A stretch of DNA of 64,000 bases, from assembly GCF_009789195.1 (NCBI RefSeq), contig NZ_WSTC01000009.1, positions 1 to 64,000 on the forward strand. The letters are read 5' to 3'. The notes under the pieces were generated by a model that saw only the letters and a program-made list of their open reading frames with translations, was not told the origin of the DNA and did not search any database. Within the stretch, counting starts at the first letter, position 1. Every line of letters starts with the position of its first letter. Below, one piece after another: positions 45,399 to 54,397 of this stretch. The DNA is from Paenibacillus sp. MMS18-CY102 (GTDB lineage Bacteria > Bacillota > Bacilli > Paenibacillales > Paenibacillaceae). The position numbers were made by a program, and so were the translations under genes.

Positions 45399-47018
45399 AT
45401 GACAAGATCAATGGCTTGCTTCCTATGTCTATCTATTGTTTCTATGCTTTTGCTAACGAGCTGCAGTGACGGCAAGGCTGCAACGGCAGGGGGAACGAAA
45501 CAAGAGCAAGAGCTGGCCTATGCGACAGCCGAAGATATAAACGATATGAATCCCCACTTGTATCTAGGCTCATTGCCAGCGCAAGGAATGGTCTATGAAT
45601 CATTAGTGGAGAACACAGAAGATGGCATCAAGCCGCTGCTGGCTGAATCATGGGACGTATCCAAGGATGGGAAGGTGTACACCTTTGATCTGAGAAAGGA
45701 TGTCAGCTTCCATGACGGAGCGCCATTCAACGCAGAAGCAGTGAAGAAGAACATTGATGCGGTGCAGGATAACGCCAGCAGGCATGCTTGGATCAAGCTG
45801 TCTTCCAAAATTGTGAGCTGCAACGTACGCGATGCGTATACGGTTGAGCTGGTATTATCCGAGCCGTATTACCCAACATTGCTTGAATTGTCGATGACAA
45901 GGCCTTATGTTTTTATCTCGCCTAACGATTTTCAGAACGGGGGGACGAAGGACGGCGTAAGCGGCTTTCACGGCACAGGCCCTTATCAGCTCTCTGAGCA
46001 TAAAACGGATCAATATGCCACGTTTACAGCCAATGGGAAGTATTGGGGCGGGGCTCCTAGCATCAAGAAAATAACGGCGAAAGTGCTGCCCGCGGGAGAG
46101 ACAACTTATTTAGCGCTGCAGAAGGGAGAAGTTAACTTTATTTTCACGGATGATCGGGGCGTTGACAGTATTGATGTGGAAGCGATGAACCAATTGGCGG
46201 ATACGGGAGATTATCAGCTCGTGCGAAGCAAAGCGGTGAACACGAAAATAATCGTGGCTAATAGCAGCAAATCGGATAGCCCGGTTCATGAAACAGCGGT
46301 CCGCCAAGCGCTCTGGCATGCGATTGACCGGGAAACGATTAGCAAGGCGATTTTCCATGGGACAGAAGCGGCAGCCAATACCTTGTTCTCTGCTAACGTC
46401 AACTATGCGAATGTCCAGTTGAAGGTTAGGGGGTACGACTTGGAAAAGGCGAAGTCGTTGTTGGAACAAGCGGGCTGGGTGCAAGCAAGCAACAGCGAAG
46501 CCAGAATGAAAGCCGGCAGCAAACTCGCGATGAAGCTCTACTATGATGCCAATTCGTCCACGCAGAAAACAGAGGCGGAATTCATTCAAAATACGGCCGA
46601 AAAGATCGGCATCCAATTAGCGCTAATCGGCGAGCAATCGTCCTCCCTCGCAACGAGAAGGGCAACAGGCGACTATGAGCTGCTATTCAACCAAACATGG
46701 GGCCTCGCGTACGATCCGCAAAGCACAGTTGCTTCCTTTGCGTCCGAGGCTGCTTATTATCATACGACCAGCGGCATCGCCCGGGCTGATGAGTTGTATA
46801 ACAAAATCGATGAAGTGATAGTGTCCGAGGACGAGAAGGCGCGAAAGTCACTGTACGCGGATATATTGGACATCGTACATGAGGAAGCCGTCTTTATTCC
46901 GATTACGAATGGCAGCGTTTCGATCATCGCCCCTAGCAGCCTGCAGGGCATTTCTTTCGAGCAAACGCAATACGAGCTGCCGTTTGAGCGGATGCACTTT
47001 CAGCAGAACGATTATTAA
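45399..47018 (+). CDS. cntA: Metallophore ABC importer, substrate-binding lipoprotein
   Basis: 539 aa, SBP family 5 (peptide/nickel type). The signal ends in the lipobox LLTSC (Cys at about 22), anchoring it outside the membrane. DINDMNPHLYLGSLPAQGMVYESL and GTGPYQLSEHK are typical of the family. In cnt systems it captures the metal-opine complex. A strong AGGAGG is upstream. Confidence 0.87.
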   Translation: MTRSMACFLCLSIVSMLLLTSCSDGKAATAGGTKQEQELAYATAEDINDMNPHLYLGSLPAQGMVYESLVENTEDGIKPLLAESWDVSKDGKVYTFDLRKDVSFHDGAPFNAEAVKKNIDAVQDNASRHAWIKLSSKIVSCNVRDAYTVELVLSEPYYPTLLELSMTRPYVFISPNDFQNGGTKDGVSGFHGTGPYQLSEHKTDQYATFTANGKYWGGAPSIKKITAKVLPAGETTYLALQKGEVNFIFTDDRGVDSIDVEAMNQLADTGDYQLVRSKAVNTKIIVANSSKSDSPVHETAVRQALWHAIDRETISKAIFHGTEAAANTLFSANVNYANVQLKVRGYDLEKAKSLLEQAGWVQASNSEARMKAGSKLAMKLYYDANSSTQKTEAEFIQNTAEKIGIQLALIGEQSSSLATRRATGDYELLFNQTWGLAYDPQSTVASFASEAAYYHTTSGIARADELYNKIDEVIVSEDEKARKSLYADILDIVHEEAVFIPITNGSVSIIAPSSLQGISFEQTQYELPFERMHFQQNDY

Positions 47019-47029
47019 GCGAGATTACG

Positions 47030-47962
47030 ATGGGGAGGCATATCATTCAACGGGCATTATTATCGATTCCATTGTTGTTAATTATATCGTTTCTCACATT
47101 CGTATTTATCCAGCTAACGCCAACAGATCCTGTCGAAGCTGTGTTGCATGCACAAGGCGTTCCGGCGATAACGGATGAATTAAGGCTGGAAACCAAATCC
47201 GCATTAGGGCTGGACCGGCCATTTATGATTCGTTATTTGGATTGGCTGGCAGCTATATTGCAGCTTGATTTTGGCAACTCTTACGTGACGGGCAAACCGA
47301 TCGGGCCTTTGCTTGGCCCTGCTCTCCTGCATACGGTGAAGCTAACAGGGATTTCCGTCATCGCAATTGTCGCATTGTCAATCGCGTTGGGGGTCATCTG
47401 TGCGATGCGGGAAGGTAGAATGATGGATAAATCAGTGCGAGGCGTCTTTTTTATGCTAACATCGATGCCGCCTTACTGGATTTCAGCGCTGCTCATTTGG
47501 TATTTTTCTGTTCATTTGGACCTGCTCCCCACCAGTGGCATGGGATCGTTTAGAAGCTATGTTTTGCCGGTGACGGTCATCACGATCAGCTATGCGGGCA
47601 TTTATTTTCGAGTGGTTAGGAGCGCAATGCTTGCCAATTTAAATGAAGGCTATGTGCTATATGGCAGGGCATCCGGCTTGACCGAGAGGCGAATTACGCT
47701 GCATATTTTAAGAAACTCATTACAATCGGCTGTTTCCGTGTTCGGCATGGCGATCCCCGTAATCGTAGGAAGCACGGTCGTTGTGGAAAATCTATTCGCC
47801 TGGCCGGGTTTAGGCACGCTTAGTGTGAACGCTATTCTTAGCAGGGATTTTCCAATGATTCAAGCGTACATTCTTGTACTGGCCGTAGGGTTTGTGTTGT
47901 TTAATGCTGTTTCTGACATGATCAACGCGCTGCTGAATCCCAAGCTAAGGGAGGATCGTTAA
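47030..47962 (+). CDS. cntB: Metallophore ABC importer, permease 1
   Basis: 310 aa, DppB-type permease with six membrane segments, the N-terminal signature FIQLTPTDPVEAVL and the cytoplasmic EAA loop (ASGLTERRITLHILRNSL). It follows cntA by 11 nt, and its TAA directly precedes the TTG of cntC. Confidence 0.88.
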   Translation: MGRHIIQRALLSIPLLLIISFLTFVFIQLTPTDPVEAVLHAQGVPAITDELRLETKSALGLDRPFMIRYLDWLAAILQLDFGNSYVTGKPIGPLLGPALLHTVKLTGISVIAIVALSIALGVICAMREGRMMDKSVRGVFFMLTSMPPYWISALLIWYFSVHLDLLPTSGMGSFRSYVLPVTVITISYAGIYFRVVRSAMLANLNEGYVLYGRASGLTERRITLHILRNSLQSAVSVFGMAIPVIVGSTVVVENLFAWPGLGTLSVNAILSRDFPMIQAYILVLAVGFVLFNAVSDMINALLNPKLREDR

Positions 47963-48871
47963 TTGAAGCTTTTCAGGCTTGTATGGCAAGATAAGCTAGC
48001 CGCTATTGCGTTATTTATTATCGGCTCCACGGTTGCTGTCGGCGTGTTTGCTCCTATTCTTGCACCACATCCGCCTAATGACGTGCACATGGAGCTTCGA
48101 TTCGCTGCGCCGTCATGGGCGTATCTATTAGGCAATGATGATTTGGGAAGATGCATCCTGTCCCGATTATTGTATGGCATACGCCCTAGCGTGCTATCGG
48201 TGCTTGTGGCGCTGTTTCTCTCGGTCGCGATCGGGGCAATACTCGGCTTTATTGCGGGCTACTTTAGAGGGAAAACGGATGCGATCATCATGCGTTGTTG
48301 CGATGTGATGCTTTCCTTTCCCTCCTATGTCATGACGTTAGCTGTAATCGGCATTCTCGGGGCAGGACTTACGAACATCCTGCTTGCATTCGTCCTGATG
48401 AAATGGGCGTGGTTCGCCCGCATCATCCGAACGTCAGTCATGGATGCTGCGAAATCTGGCTATGTGAAGTTCGCCCAAGTGATCGGGGCCAGCAGCGTTA
48501 CGATTATGGCCAAGCATATTTTGCCTGTCACGCTTCCGGGCATTGCGGTCATCGCGAGCAGCTCGTTCGGATCAATGATTTTGCAATTATCCGGCTTTTC
48601 GTTTCTCGGTTTAGGCATTCAAGCTCCGAATGCAGAATGGGGGATGATGTTGAACGAGGCGAGGAAAGTGATGTTCACACGGCCACAGTTAATGGCAGCG
48701 CCCGGATTGGCGATTATCGCTGTCGTTTCAGCCATTCATTATGTATCAGATTCGCTTCAAATGATGTTGGACCCCAAGCTTATGGCTTCCAAGCCTAATG
48801 CGTTAGTGAAAGGAGGGATACCATTCGTCCATGAATCGATTAGAAGTGAGAAGCTTAAAGGTTTGGGATAG
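47963..48871 (+). CDS. cntC: Metallophore ABC importer, permease 2
   Basis: 302 aa, DppC-type permease: six membrane segments, FAAPSWAYLLGNDDLGRCIL near 40-60, EAA loop (AQVIGASSVTIMAKHILP). The TTG start directly follows the cntB stop, with GGGAGGATCG upstream. It overlaps cntD by 41 nt. Confidence 0.86.
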   Translation: MKLFRLVWQDKLAAIALFIIGSTVAVGVFAPILAPHPPNDVHMELRFAAPSWAYLLGNDDLGRCILSRLLYGIRPSVLSVLVALFLSVAIGAILGFIAGYFRGKTDAIIMRCCDVMLSFPSYVMTLAVIGILGAGLTNILLAFVLMKWAWFARIIRTSVMDAAKSGYVKFAQVIGASSVTIMAKHILPVTLPGIAVIASSSFGSMILQLSGFSFLGLGIQAPNAEWGMMLNEARKVMFTRPQLMAAPGLAIIAVVSAIHYVSDSLQMMLDPKLMASKPNALVKGGIPFVHESIRSEKLKGLG

Positions 48872-49652
48872 CGTCACCGGCAGAGTCCTCATTCCGAATA
48901 GCTCCTTTCATGTCCAACAGGGAAAATGCCTAGCCATCGTGGGCGAGAGCGGAAGCGGGAAGTCGCTCACAAGCAGGGCCATTATGCGGCTAATGCCGAA
49001 GGGCATCCGGCAATCCGGGGATATTTTGCTGGGTGGGGAAAACTTATCCGAGCTTGCAGAGCATGAGATGCGGAAGAGAAGAGGAAGAAACCTCAACCTC
49101 ATTATGCAAAATGGCATGCATGCCTTCGATCCCTCATGCGTAGTTGGCGTTCCGATACAGGAAACGCTTGCCTTGCATTATGGCTGGAGCCGTTCAGTCA
49201 TTGAGGAGAAGATGGTGCGGGCTATGGAACGCGTTATGCTTAAAAACCCTATCGGCATGATGAATCAATATCCCCATCAGCTGTCGGGCGGCATGCTGCA
49301 GCGGGCCATGATTGCGTTAGCCCTCGTGCTAGAACCTGAAGTCGTCATCGCGGATGAACCGACGACTGCGCTCGATATGATCTCGCAATTCGAGGTGGTC
49401 GAGCAGCTTATCCAATTGCGGGACAGCATCGGCTGCGCTATGATCTGGATTTCCCATGATCTATCGGTTGTTCACCAAATAGCGGATGAGGTGCTGGTCA
49501 TGAAGGAAGGGGAGCTTGTGGATCGTGGGACGCCGCAAGGGATTTTCACCCATGCTGTTCATCCCTATACCCGTGATTTGGCGGCAGCCAAGCAGGCGCT
49601 TACGGAACATTTTGAACGAATAATGGGAGGCGGTAGCCCTGCTGTGCGTTGA
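48831..49652 (+). CDS. cntD: Metallophore ABC importer, ATPase 1
   Basis: 273 aa. Walker A GESGSGKS, signature LSGGMLQRAMIALAL, Walker B VVIADEPTTALD, switch histidine in ISHDLS, C-terminal VHPYTRDL as in DppD/OppD. GGAGGG lies upstream of the ATG. Confidence 0.88.
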   Translation: MNRLEVRSLKVWDSVTGRVLIPNSSFHVQQGKCLAIVGESGSGKSLTSRAIMRLMPKGIRQSGDILLGGENLSELAEHEMRKRRGRNLNLIMQNGMHAFDPSCVVGVPIQETLALHYGWSRSVIEEKMVRAMERVMLKNPIGMMNQYPHQLSGGMLQRAMIALALVLEPEVVIADEPTTALDMISQFEVVEQLIQLRDSIGCAMIWISHDLSVVHQIADEVLVMKEGELVDRGTPQGIFTHAVHPYTRDLAAAKQALTEHFERIMGGGSPAVR

Positions 49653-50382
49653 TCAAGTTGACAAATCGTATAAAACAGGCGGGATGTTCTCGACAGAGCG
49701 GCGAATGGTGTTGAATAGCATCAGCTTCGAATGCGGGCAGGGAGAATGCTTGGCCGTTATTGGGGAGAGCGGCAGCGGCAAATCGACATTAGGGCGATTG
49801 ATTCTCGGAATGGAGAAGCCAGATCGCGGAACGGTCCTTATTCGAGGCAAGCGAGTGGAGAATCGAACTGCGAGGCTAGGAGCAGTCAGCGCTGTTTTTC
49901 AAGATTATACATCGTCTATTCATCCCTTTTATACCGTTGAACAGGCGCTGCTGGAACCAATGAAGCTGCTCAACGTCTCACGGCAGGACGCGCAGGACAA
50001 ACTTGATTTGTTGTTGGAGCAGGTTGGGCTACATGTTTCTTATCGGGCCAAATACCCGCATGAGCTATCCGGCGGGGAAGCCCAAAGGGTTTGCATCGCA
50101 AGGGCTGTCGCTACGGAACCCGACTGGATCGTTCTCGATGAGGCGACTGGTGCGTTGGATGGCATCGTACAGCGGCAGGTGCTTGAATTGCTGAAGTCTA
50201 TTCGTAAAATTTACGGAACTGGACTAATCTTTATTACCCATGACATCCAAGCTGCTGCTTATATTTCCGATCGGGTCCTTATCCTCCGTAATGGCAGGGT
50301 TGAGGAAATCGCATTAGTCTCGCAATTAAAGGATGTGCAATCCGATTATGCCAAGCAATTGTTAAGGATGGCTCTGCGCTAG
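49639..50382 (+). CDS. cntF: Metallophore ABC importer, ATPase 2 (probable CTG start)
   Basis: 247 aa if started at CTG 49639. Walker A GESGSGKST, signature LSGGEAQRVCIARAV, Walker B WIVLDEATGALD and ITHD switch. From CTG the N-terminus reads MLCVDQVDKSYKTGG, giving the first strand and the A-loop tyrosine that stacks on ATP. The first usual start, ATG 49684, would remove both and has no ribosome site, whereas GGGAGG is 8 nt before CTG 49639. It overlaps the end of cntD by 14 nt. Confidence 0.82.
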   Translation: MLCVDQVDKSYKTGGMFSTERRMVLNSISFECGQGECLAVIGESGSGKSTLGRLILGMEKPDRGTVLIRGKRVENRTARLGAVSAVFQDYTSSIHPFYTVEQALLEPMKLLNVSRQDAQDKLDLLLEQVGLHVSYRAKYPHELSGGEAQRVCIARAVATEPDWIVLDEATGALDGIVQRQVLELLKSIRKIYGTGLIFITHDIQAAAYISDRVLILRNGRVEEIALVSQLKDVQSDYAKQLLRMALR

Positions 50383-50393
50383 CAGATGGGCGC

Positions 50394-51623
50394 ATGAGCA
50401 ATTGCAGGAGCATCGAGGAAGGAGTTTATCTATTGGGTGGTGCACTGTCATGGCCGTTTATGCGGCTATATATATTAACCTTATTATATTTTAGTGCGAA
50501 TGCCATCTTAAATGTCATCATTCCGCTGAAGGGTGAGTCACTGGGCGCCTCCAATTCGATGATTGGGCTCATTATGGGCGCGTATCTGTTTACAACGATG
50601 ATATTCCGGCCTTGGGCAGGCAATTGGATACGAAAGCATGGGCCTATTCGCGTGTTGCGCATCATACTAGTTGTTAACGGCGCTGCGCTCGTCCTGTATA
50701 CGTTGACTGGCTTGGAAGGATACCTAGCAGCTCGCATGTTGCAAGGCGTATGCACAGCGTTCTTCTCAATGGCGTTGCAACTGGGCATCATTGACGCGCT
50801 GCCGGACAAAGAGCGGTCACAAGGCATATCTCTGTATTCCTTATGTGCGACGCTGCCGGGAATGATTGGCCCTCTGTTGGCGATAGGCATGTGGGAGGCG
50901 GGAGATAAGGCGGTGTTCCCTTCCGCGATGATCGCGATTGCAATCCTTACAGGCGTGGTGGGCTATAGCGCCAGAGTGAAGCCGAACGCAGCGGAGCAAG
51001 AATCGGGGCGATCAGCGCGAGATCAGGGGGCAACGATGCTGCAGTCCTTCGGCCAGCTCTATCGAAACCGGCAATTGCTCAAATGCAGCGTCCTCATGCT
51101 TGTTGCTTCCGTTGTATTCGGAGCGGTTACAACCTTTATGCCGCTGTATGCTTCGCAAATCGCAGGCGGCAATGCGGCTTTGTATCTCATGCTACAGGCG
51201 GGAACGGTCGTGATCGCACGATTTGCATTAAGGAAAAGAATTCCTTCCGATGGCAGATGGCATTCTGCTTTCGTAATGGCATTAATGCTTCAAGTAGCAG
51301 TGGCTGCTCTAAGCGTAAGCTATTCCGCAACAGGCGGTGCTTCGTTTCTATATGCTGGCGCGGCATTAATGGGGCTCGCTCAGGCTTTAATTTATCCGGC
51401 ATTAACGACGTATTTGACCTTCGTGCTGCCGCCGATCAATCGTAATGTGTTGATTGGATTATTCATTGCTATGGCTGATTTGGGCGTTTCATTAGGCGGT
51501 TTCTTAATGGGCCCAATTGCAGACGTGTTTTCTTATGCCTTCATGTACATGATTTGTGCGGGCTTAGGGGCATCGATGATCGCGGTTGCTTATGAACGGC
51601 GCAAGCAGGTTGGCTCGTCCTAA
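50394..51623 (+). CDS. cntE: MFS exporter of the metallophore
   Basis: 409 aa, about 12 membrane segments, major facilitator pattern with RPWAGNWIRKHGPIRVLR after helix 2. Last gene of the cnt operon, where CntE exports the newly made opine. The best start is ATG 50394; an internal TTG at 50431 is possible. A strong terminator follows. Confidence 0.86.
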   Translation: MSNCRSIEEGVYLLGGALSWPFMRLYILTLLYFSANAILNVIIPLKGESLGASNSMIGLIMGAYLFTTMIFRPWAGNWIRKHGPIRVLRIILVVNGAALVLYTLTGLEGYLAARMLQGVCTAFFSMALQLGIIDALPDKERSQGISLYSLCATLPGMIGPLLAIGMWEAGDKAVFPSAMIAIAILTGVVGYSARVKPNAAEQESGRSARDQGATMLQSFGQLYRNRQLLKCSVLMLVASVVFGAVTTFMPLYASQIAGGNAALYLMLQAGTVVIARFALRKRIPSDGRWHSAFVMALMLQVAVAALSVSYSATGGASFLYAGAALMGLAQALIYPALTTYLTFVLPPINRNVLIGLFIAMADLGVSLGGFLMGPIADVFSYAFMYMICAGLGASMIAVAYERRKQVGSS

Positions 51624-51632
51624 TGGACAAAG

Positions 51633-51689
51633 AAAAGTACCCATTTCCCTTACACGTTGTAGATAAGTGGGGGAAATGGGTACTTTTTT
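51633..51689 (+). terminator. Terminator of the cnt operon
   Basis: Perfect 17-bp arms, AAAAGTACCCATTTCCC (51633-51649) and its complement (51671-51687), end in a T-run. The A-run on the left arm would also serve the convergent gene. Confidence 0.93.
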
Positions 51690-51719
51690 ATCCGATGCTA
51701 GGCAATCACAATCAAGTTA

Positions 51720-52151
51720 CTAACCCTCATACGACAGGCAGCCCGCAATAACCATGCCTACCGCGACCGAGATCACGAGGATCAGCAGGCCAACCGCGAT
51801 ATTGTTGTTATCAACAGCAGACACGATGGTCACTTTGACATTAGCCATTTTGCCAACAAGAATCGAAATGCCCTCCGTAATATAGAAGAGGATGATTAGC
51901 GCCACGATTCCGATTAATCCCCAGAGCAGCATATCCGTCAAGGAAACCGAGTTTTCCGCCGCAGCGCGTACAACGATGGCAAGGCCGATGAGCCTTCCGC
52001 CTAATGATAGTGCCGCCGATACGTTCCCTTGGAAGATTTGCGCAAACTCTTTATTTTTCGTCGTAATTTCGAATAGGAAAAGCCCCACGATCAGAATCGC
52101 GAACCCTACTAATGCATAGGAAATAAAATCAACATACAAATTTTCGTTCAT
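51720..52151 (-). CDS. DUF350 membrane protein
   Basis: 143 aa, four membrane segments, with the DUF350 (YjfL-like) pattern GGRLIGLAIVVRAA and a repeated half. No biochemical role is established. It is last in a three-gene leftward unit after a glutathionylspermidine-synthase-like gene and a lipoprotein, the same trio as E. coli yjfL-yjfM-yjfC. Confidence 0.82.
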   Translation of the reverse strand: MNENLYVDFISYALVGFAILIVGLFLFEITTKNKEFAQIFQGNVSAALSLGGRLIGLAIVVRAAAENSVSLTDMLLWGLIGIVALIILFYITEGISILVGKMANVKVTIVSAVDNNNIAVGLLILVISVAVGMVIAGCLSYEG

Positions 52152-52170
52152 TGCCTATAACTCCCTTTGT

Positions 52171-53460
52171 TTATGGTTTGGTAATGCCAATTGGCAAAAA
52201 ATAAGATAAATTGTCCGTAATGCGATTGCCGACGCGAATGCCAATCGCTCCTGCTTGGCCGCCGATTAAGAAGCTGCCGAACATGACGGAGCCATGCTTG
52301 ATGCCGGTTTCCGAATGGAAGGATGTCATCGGCATGTCAATGTACTTCTGGTAAACGGGCAGAAAGTGGGTATACGATTCGTGCGCGTCCTGCAACTCCA
52401 TCTCGCCATTCCCGTTGAAAATCGTAACCGTATCGCCTTCTCGTCCGAAGGAAGGCTTCCTGACGTATGGCGTACCGCTGCTCAAGAAAGGGTCGGGCTC
52501 TAAGTACGTTGGCAGAAAATAGGATTCGATCCACGCATGCTCGATCTCGTCGAAAAACGGGCTGCGCTCCTCATACAATCCCCAGATGACGGCTTGCACC
52601 GCCTTGGACTGCAATAGGAAGGCGGAGGGCGGATTCACGGCCGCAACCTTGTCTTGGGCAATCAGCTCCAGCAGCCATTGGCCAATCGGGTTGCCCTCCT
52701 CATCGTGATCATCGATCAGATTCTCGATGGGAAACGTCTGCCGATATAACACATCGATCCGGTCGCCGTTGTCATCATAGAGGCCGTCATTATGCACGAT
52801 CTGAAGTTGATCCAGCGGCACGAATCGAGCCGGGAAATTCGACAAGCCCATTAAGTAATTGGCCGTATGGAGGTCCTCCATATTGTCCTCATGCGCAGTA
52901 AATACGACATTCGGAATCGATAGGCTCGAGTCGAATGATAGCCGGTCGAGGCTTTCTACAATCGCTCGTTCTACCGCTAATGCCAGCTGGCGTTCATAGC
53001 CTGTATTCGGGTCGTACATGTTAAATGCTTCGCAAACAAGCCCGTTAATATGATGCAGTTCCTTAATAAAGGTAGGCGTGTCGGCGTTGATTTCCAGACA
53101 TTTGAACGAACCGTTATGCTGAACGAGATCCAGCCTTGCAATCACGCTCTCAACAGACAGATGGCTGAGCCTTAGGTAAGGAAGCGTCGCTGGCGGAAAG
53201 CCGAGGTCGAGCAACGTCTCATCGTCGACGGATCGAAGCAATTGGGCTGTTTTGAAAAAAATATGCCCGATACGCTGTGTCGCTTCCCGCATCTGTAATA
53301 CATCTTCCTTGGACACCTCGTGGACATCGAATAACGAGTATTCCTGTCCGTATAGATCAGCCCAATAATCGGGGATGGCATCGTAAAATTGGTTGCGCCG
53401 TTCGGCTCGTTCGGTATCCATTGGCAATCTAGCCTCCGCTGCTGAAGCTGCCTTTGCCAA
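52171..53460 (-). CDS. Glutathionylspermidine synthase-like ATP-grasp protein
   Basis: 429 aa, synthetase domain only, without the amidase domain of E. coli Gss. Visible family blocks include KCLEINADTPTFIKELHHINGL, RKPSFGREGDTVTIFNGNGE near the ATP site and FLIGGQAGAIGIRVG at the end. Related stand-alone proteins (YgiC, YjfC) lack proven Gss activity, and Gram-positives usually lack glutathione. An unknown amide ligation, perhaps on the neighbouring lipoprotein or on a polyamine, is a reasonable guess. Confidence 0.82.
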   Translation of the reverse strand: MAKAASAAEARLPMDTERAERRNQFYDAIPDYWADLYGQEYSLFDVHEVSKEDVLQMREATQRIGHIFFKTAQLLRSVDDETLLDLGFPPATLPYLRLSHLSVESVIARLDLVQHNGSFKCLEINADTPTFIKELHHINGLVCEAFNMYDPNTGYERQLALAVERAIVESLDRLSFDSSLSIPNVVFTAHEDNMEDLHTANYLMGLSNFPARFVPLDQLQIVHNDGLYDDNGDRIDVLYRQTFPIENLIDDHDEEGNPIGQWLLELIAQDKVAAVNPPSAFLLQSKAVQAVIWGLYEERSPFFDEIEHAWIESYFLPTYLEPDPFLSSGTPYVRKPSFGREGDTVTIFNGNGEMELQDAHESYTHFLPVYQKYIDMPMTSFHSETGIKHGSVMFGSFLIGGQAGAIGIRVGNRITDNLSYFLPIGITKP

Positions 53461-53767
53461 ATCCGGAGCTCTTCTTCGGCGTTAACGTCGACTTGTACGA
53501 TTTGTAGGAGCTATCTTTATGCAAGGAGGAGCTGGATGAATAATAGCGGTTGTTATGATAGTAAGAGCGATAATGGGAGGAGCTTGAATCGTCACACTCA
53601 TAAACGCCTTGATTGCTGTTCCATTCCCAGTCGTTGCAACTGCTATCGTTCGGCGGTCTTGGCGGAGATGGCTCCGGATACGTCGTCTGGCCGCATCCCG
53701 ACATCGCCGATGCTACCGCAACTGATGAGATGCCCAGCATTACTTTTTTGGTTAAACTGCTCTTCAT
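53429..53767 (-). CDS. Ser/Tyr-rich lipoprotein of the DUF350-GSP synthase unit
   Basis: 112 aa from ATG 53767. Lysine-rich signal and lipobox-like AMSGC (about 22-26), then a proline-rich and Ser/Tyr/His-rich body ending GKGSFSSGG. It resembles YgiB/YjfM-type lipoproteins by composition and context. The gene overlaps the synthetase gene by 32 nt. A TATAAT box at 53808-53813 (minus strand) is its probable -10. The glycine-rich tail could be a modification substrate (inference). Confidence 0.72.
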   Translation of the reverse strand: MKSSLTKKVMLGISSVAVASAMSGCGQTTYPEPSPPRPPNDSSCNDWEWNSNQGVYECDDSSSSHYRSYYHNNRYYSSSSSLHKDSSYKSYKSTLTPKKSSGFGKGSFSSGG

Positions 53768-53902
53768 GAACAAAAGACCCTCCAATTAAAAATTCAAATC
53801 GTCTTTCATTATAAAACACATTAAAAAAGAATAGAGCAAAAAACGAAATATTTCTCAAAAAAATGGTATCATCATAAAAAATGGAACTTGGAGTGATAAA
53901 CC

Positions 53903-54355
53903 ATGAACAAACTTACTTATTATATCAAAACAGGATACGACGAATATCAGCCGTTTATGTCCTATTATTCAGGCAATGTAGGCGTCGATGAAATGTATGC
54001 CCGCCAGCTTTGCACCTACCTCGTCGCCAACGGAAGGCAGTACGAGCTGCTATCGAACGAAATGCAATATGACGAAGAAGCGCTAATTGTAAAAGAACTC
54101 GGTCCAAATGAAAGGTATATGGACGAAGTGAACTATCGCGGCCAAGGCATATTTGTTGAATTCAGAAGGCCAAGTGAGGGTGGGAGAAGGCTGGCGGAGA
54201 AGCATTGTCCGGACCATTACTCGGTGATGAGGTATTTGTTGAAGGATGTTGTGGACGTGCCAGGGTTTGGGCAGATGTGTACGACGTCGACGGAAGTGGA
54301 TGAGGATCGTGGATGTTATGTGGTTTATGTGAGGGGGTTGGGGGACTGTAGTTGA
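53903..54355 (+). CDS. Hypothetical protein, 150 aa
   Basis: It begins MNKLTYYIKTGYDEYQPFMS and has alternating strands and helices with no membrane segment or signal; four cysteines lie in the second half. I recognise no family. A ribosome-like site TTGGAGTG precedes the ATG. It is the last gene of normal composition before the AT-rich island at about 54360. Confidence 0.65.
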   Translation: MNKLTYYIKTGYDEYQPFMSYYSGNVGVDEMYARQLCTYLVANGRQYELLSNEMQYDEEALIVKELGPNERYMDEVNYRGQGIFVEFRRPSEGGRRLAEKHCPDHYSVMRYLLKDVVDVPGFGQMCTTSTEVDEDRGCYVVYVRGLGDCS

Positions 54356-54397
54356 TCAGTGTTACAGTTGTAAATACAAGTAAAGAGGTGATCGAAA

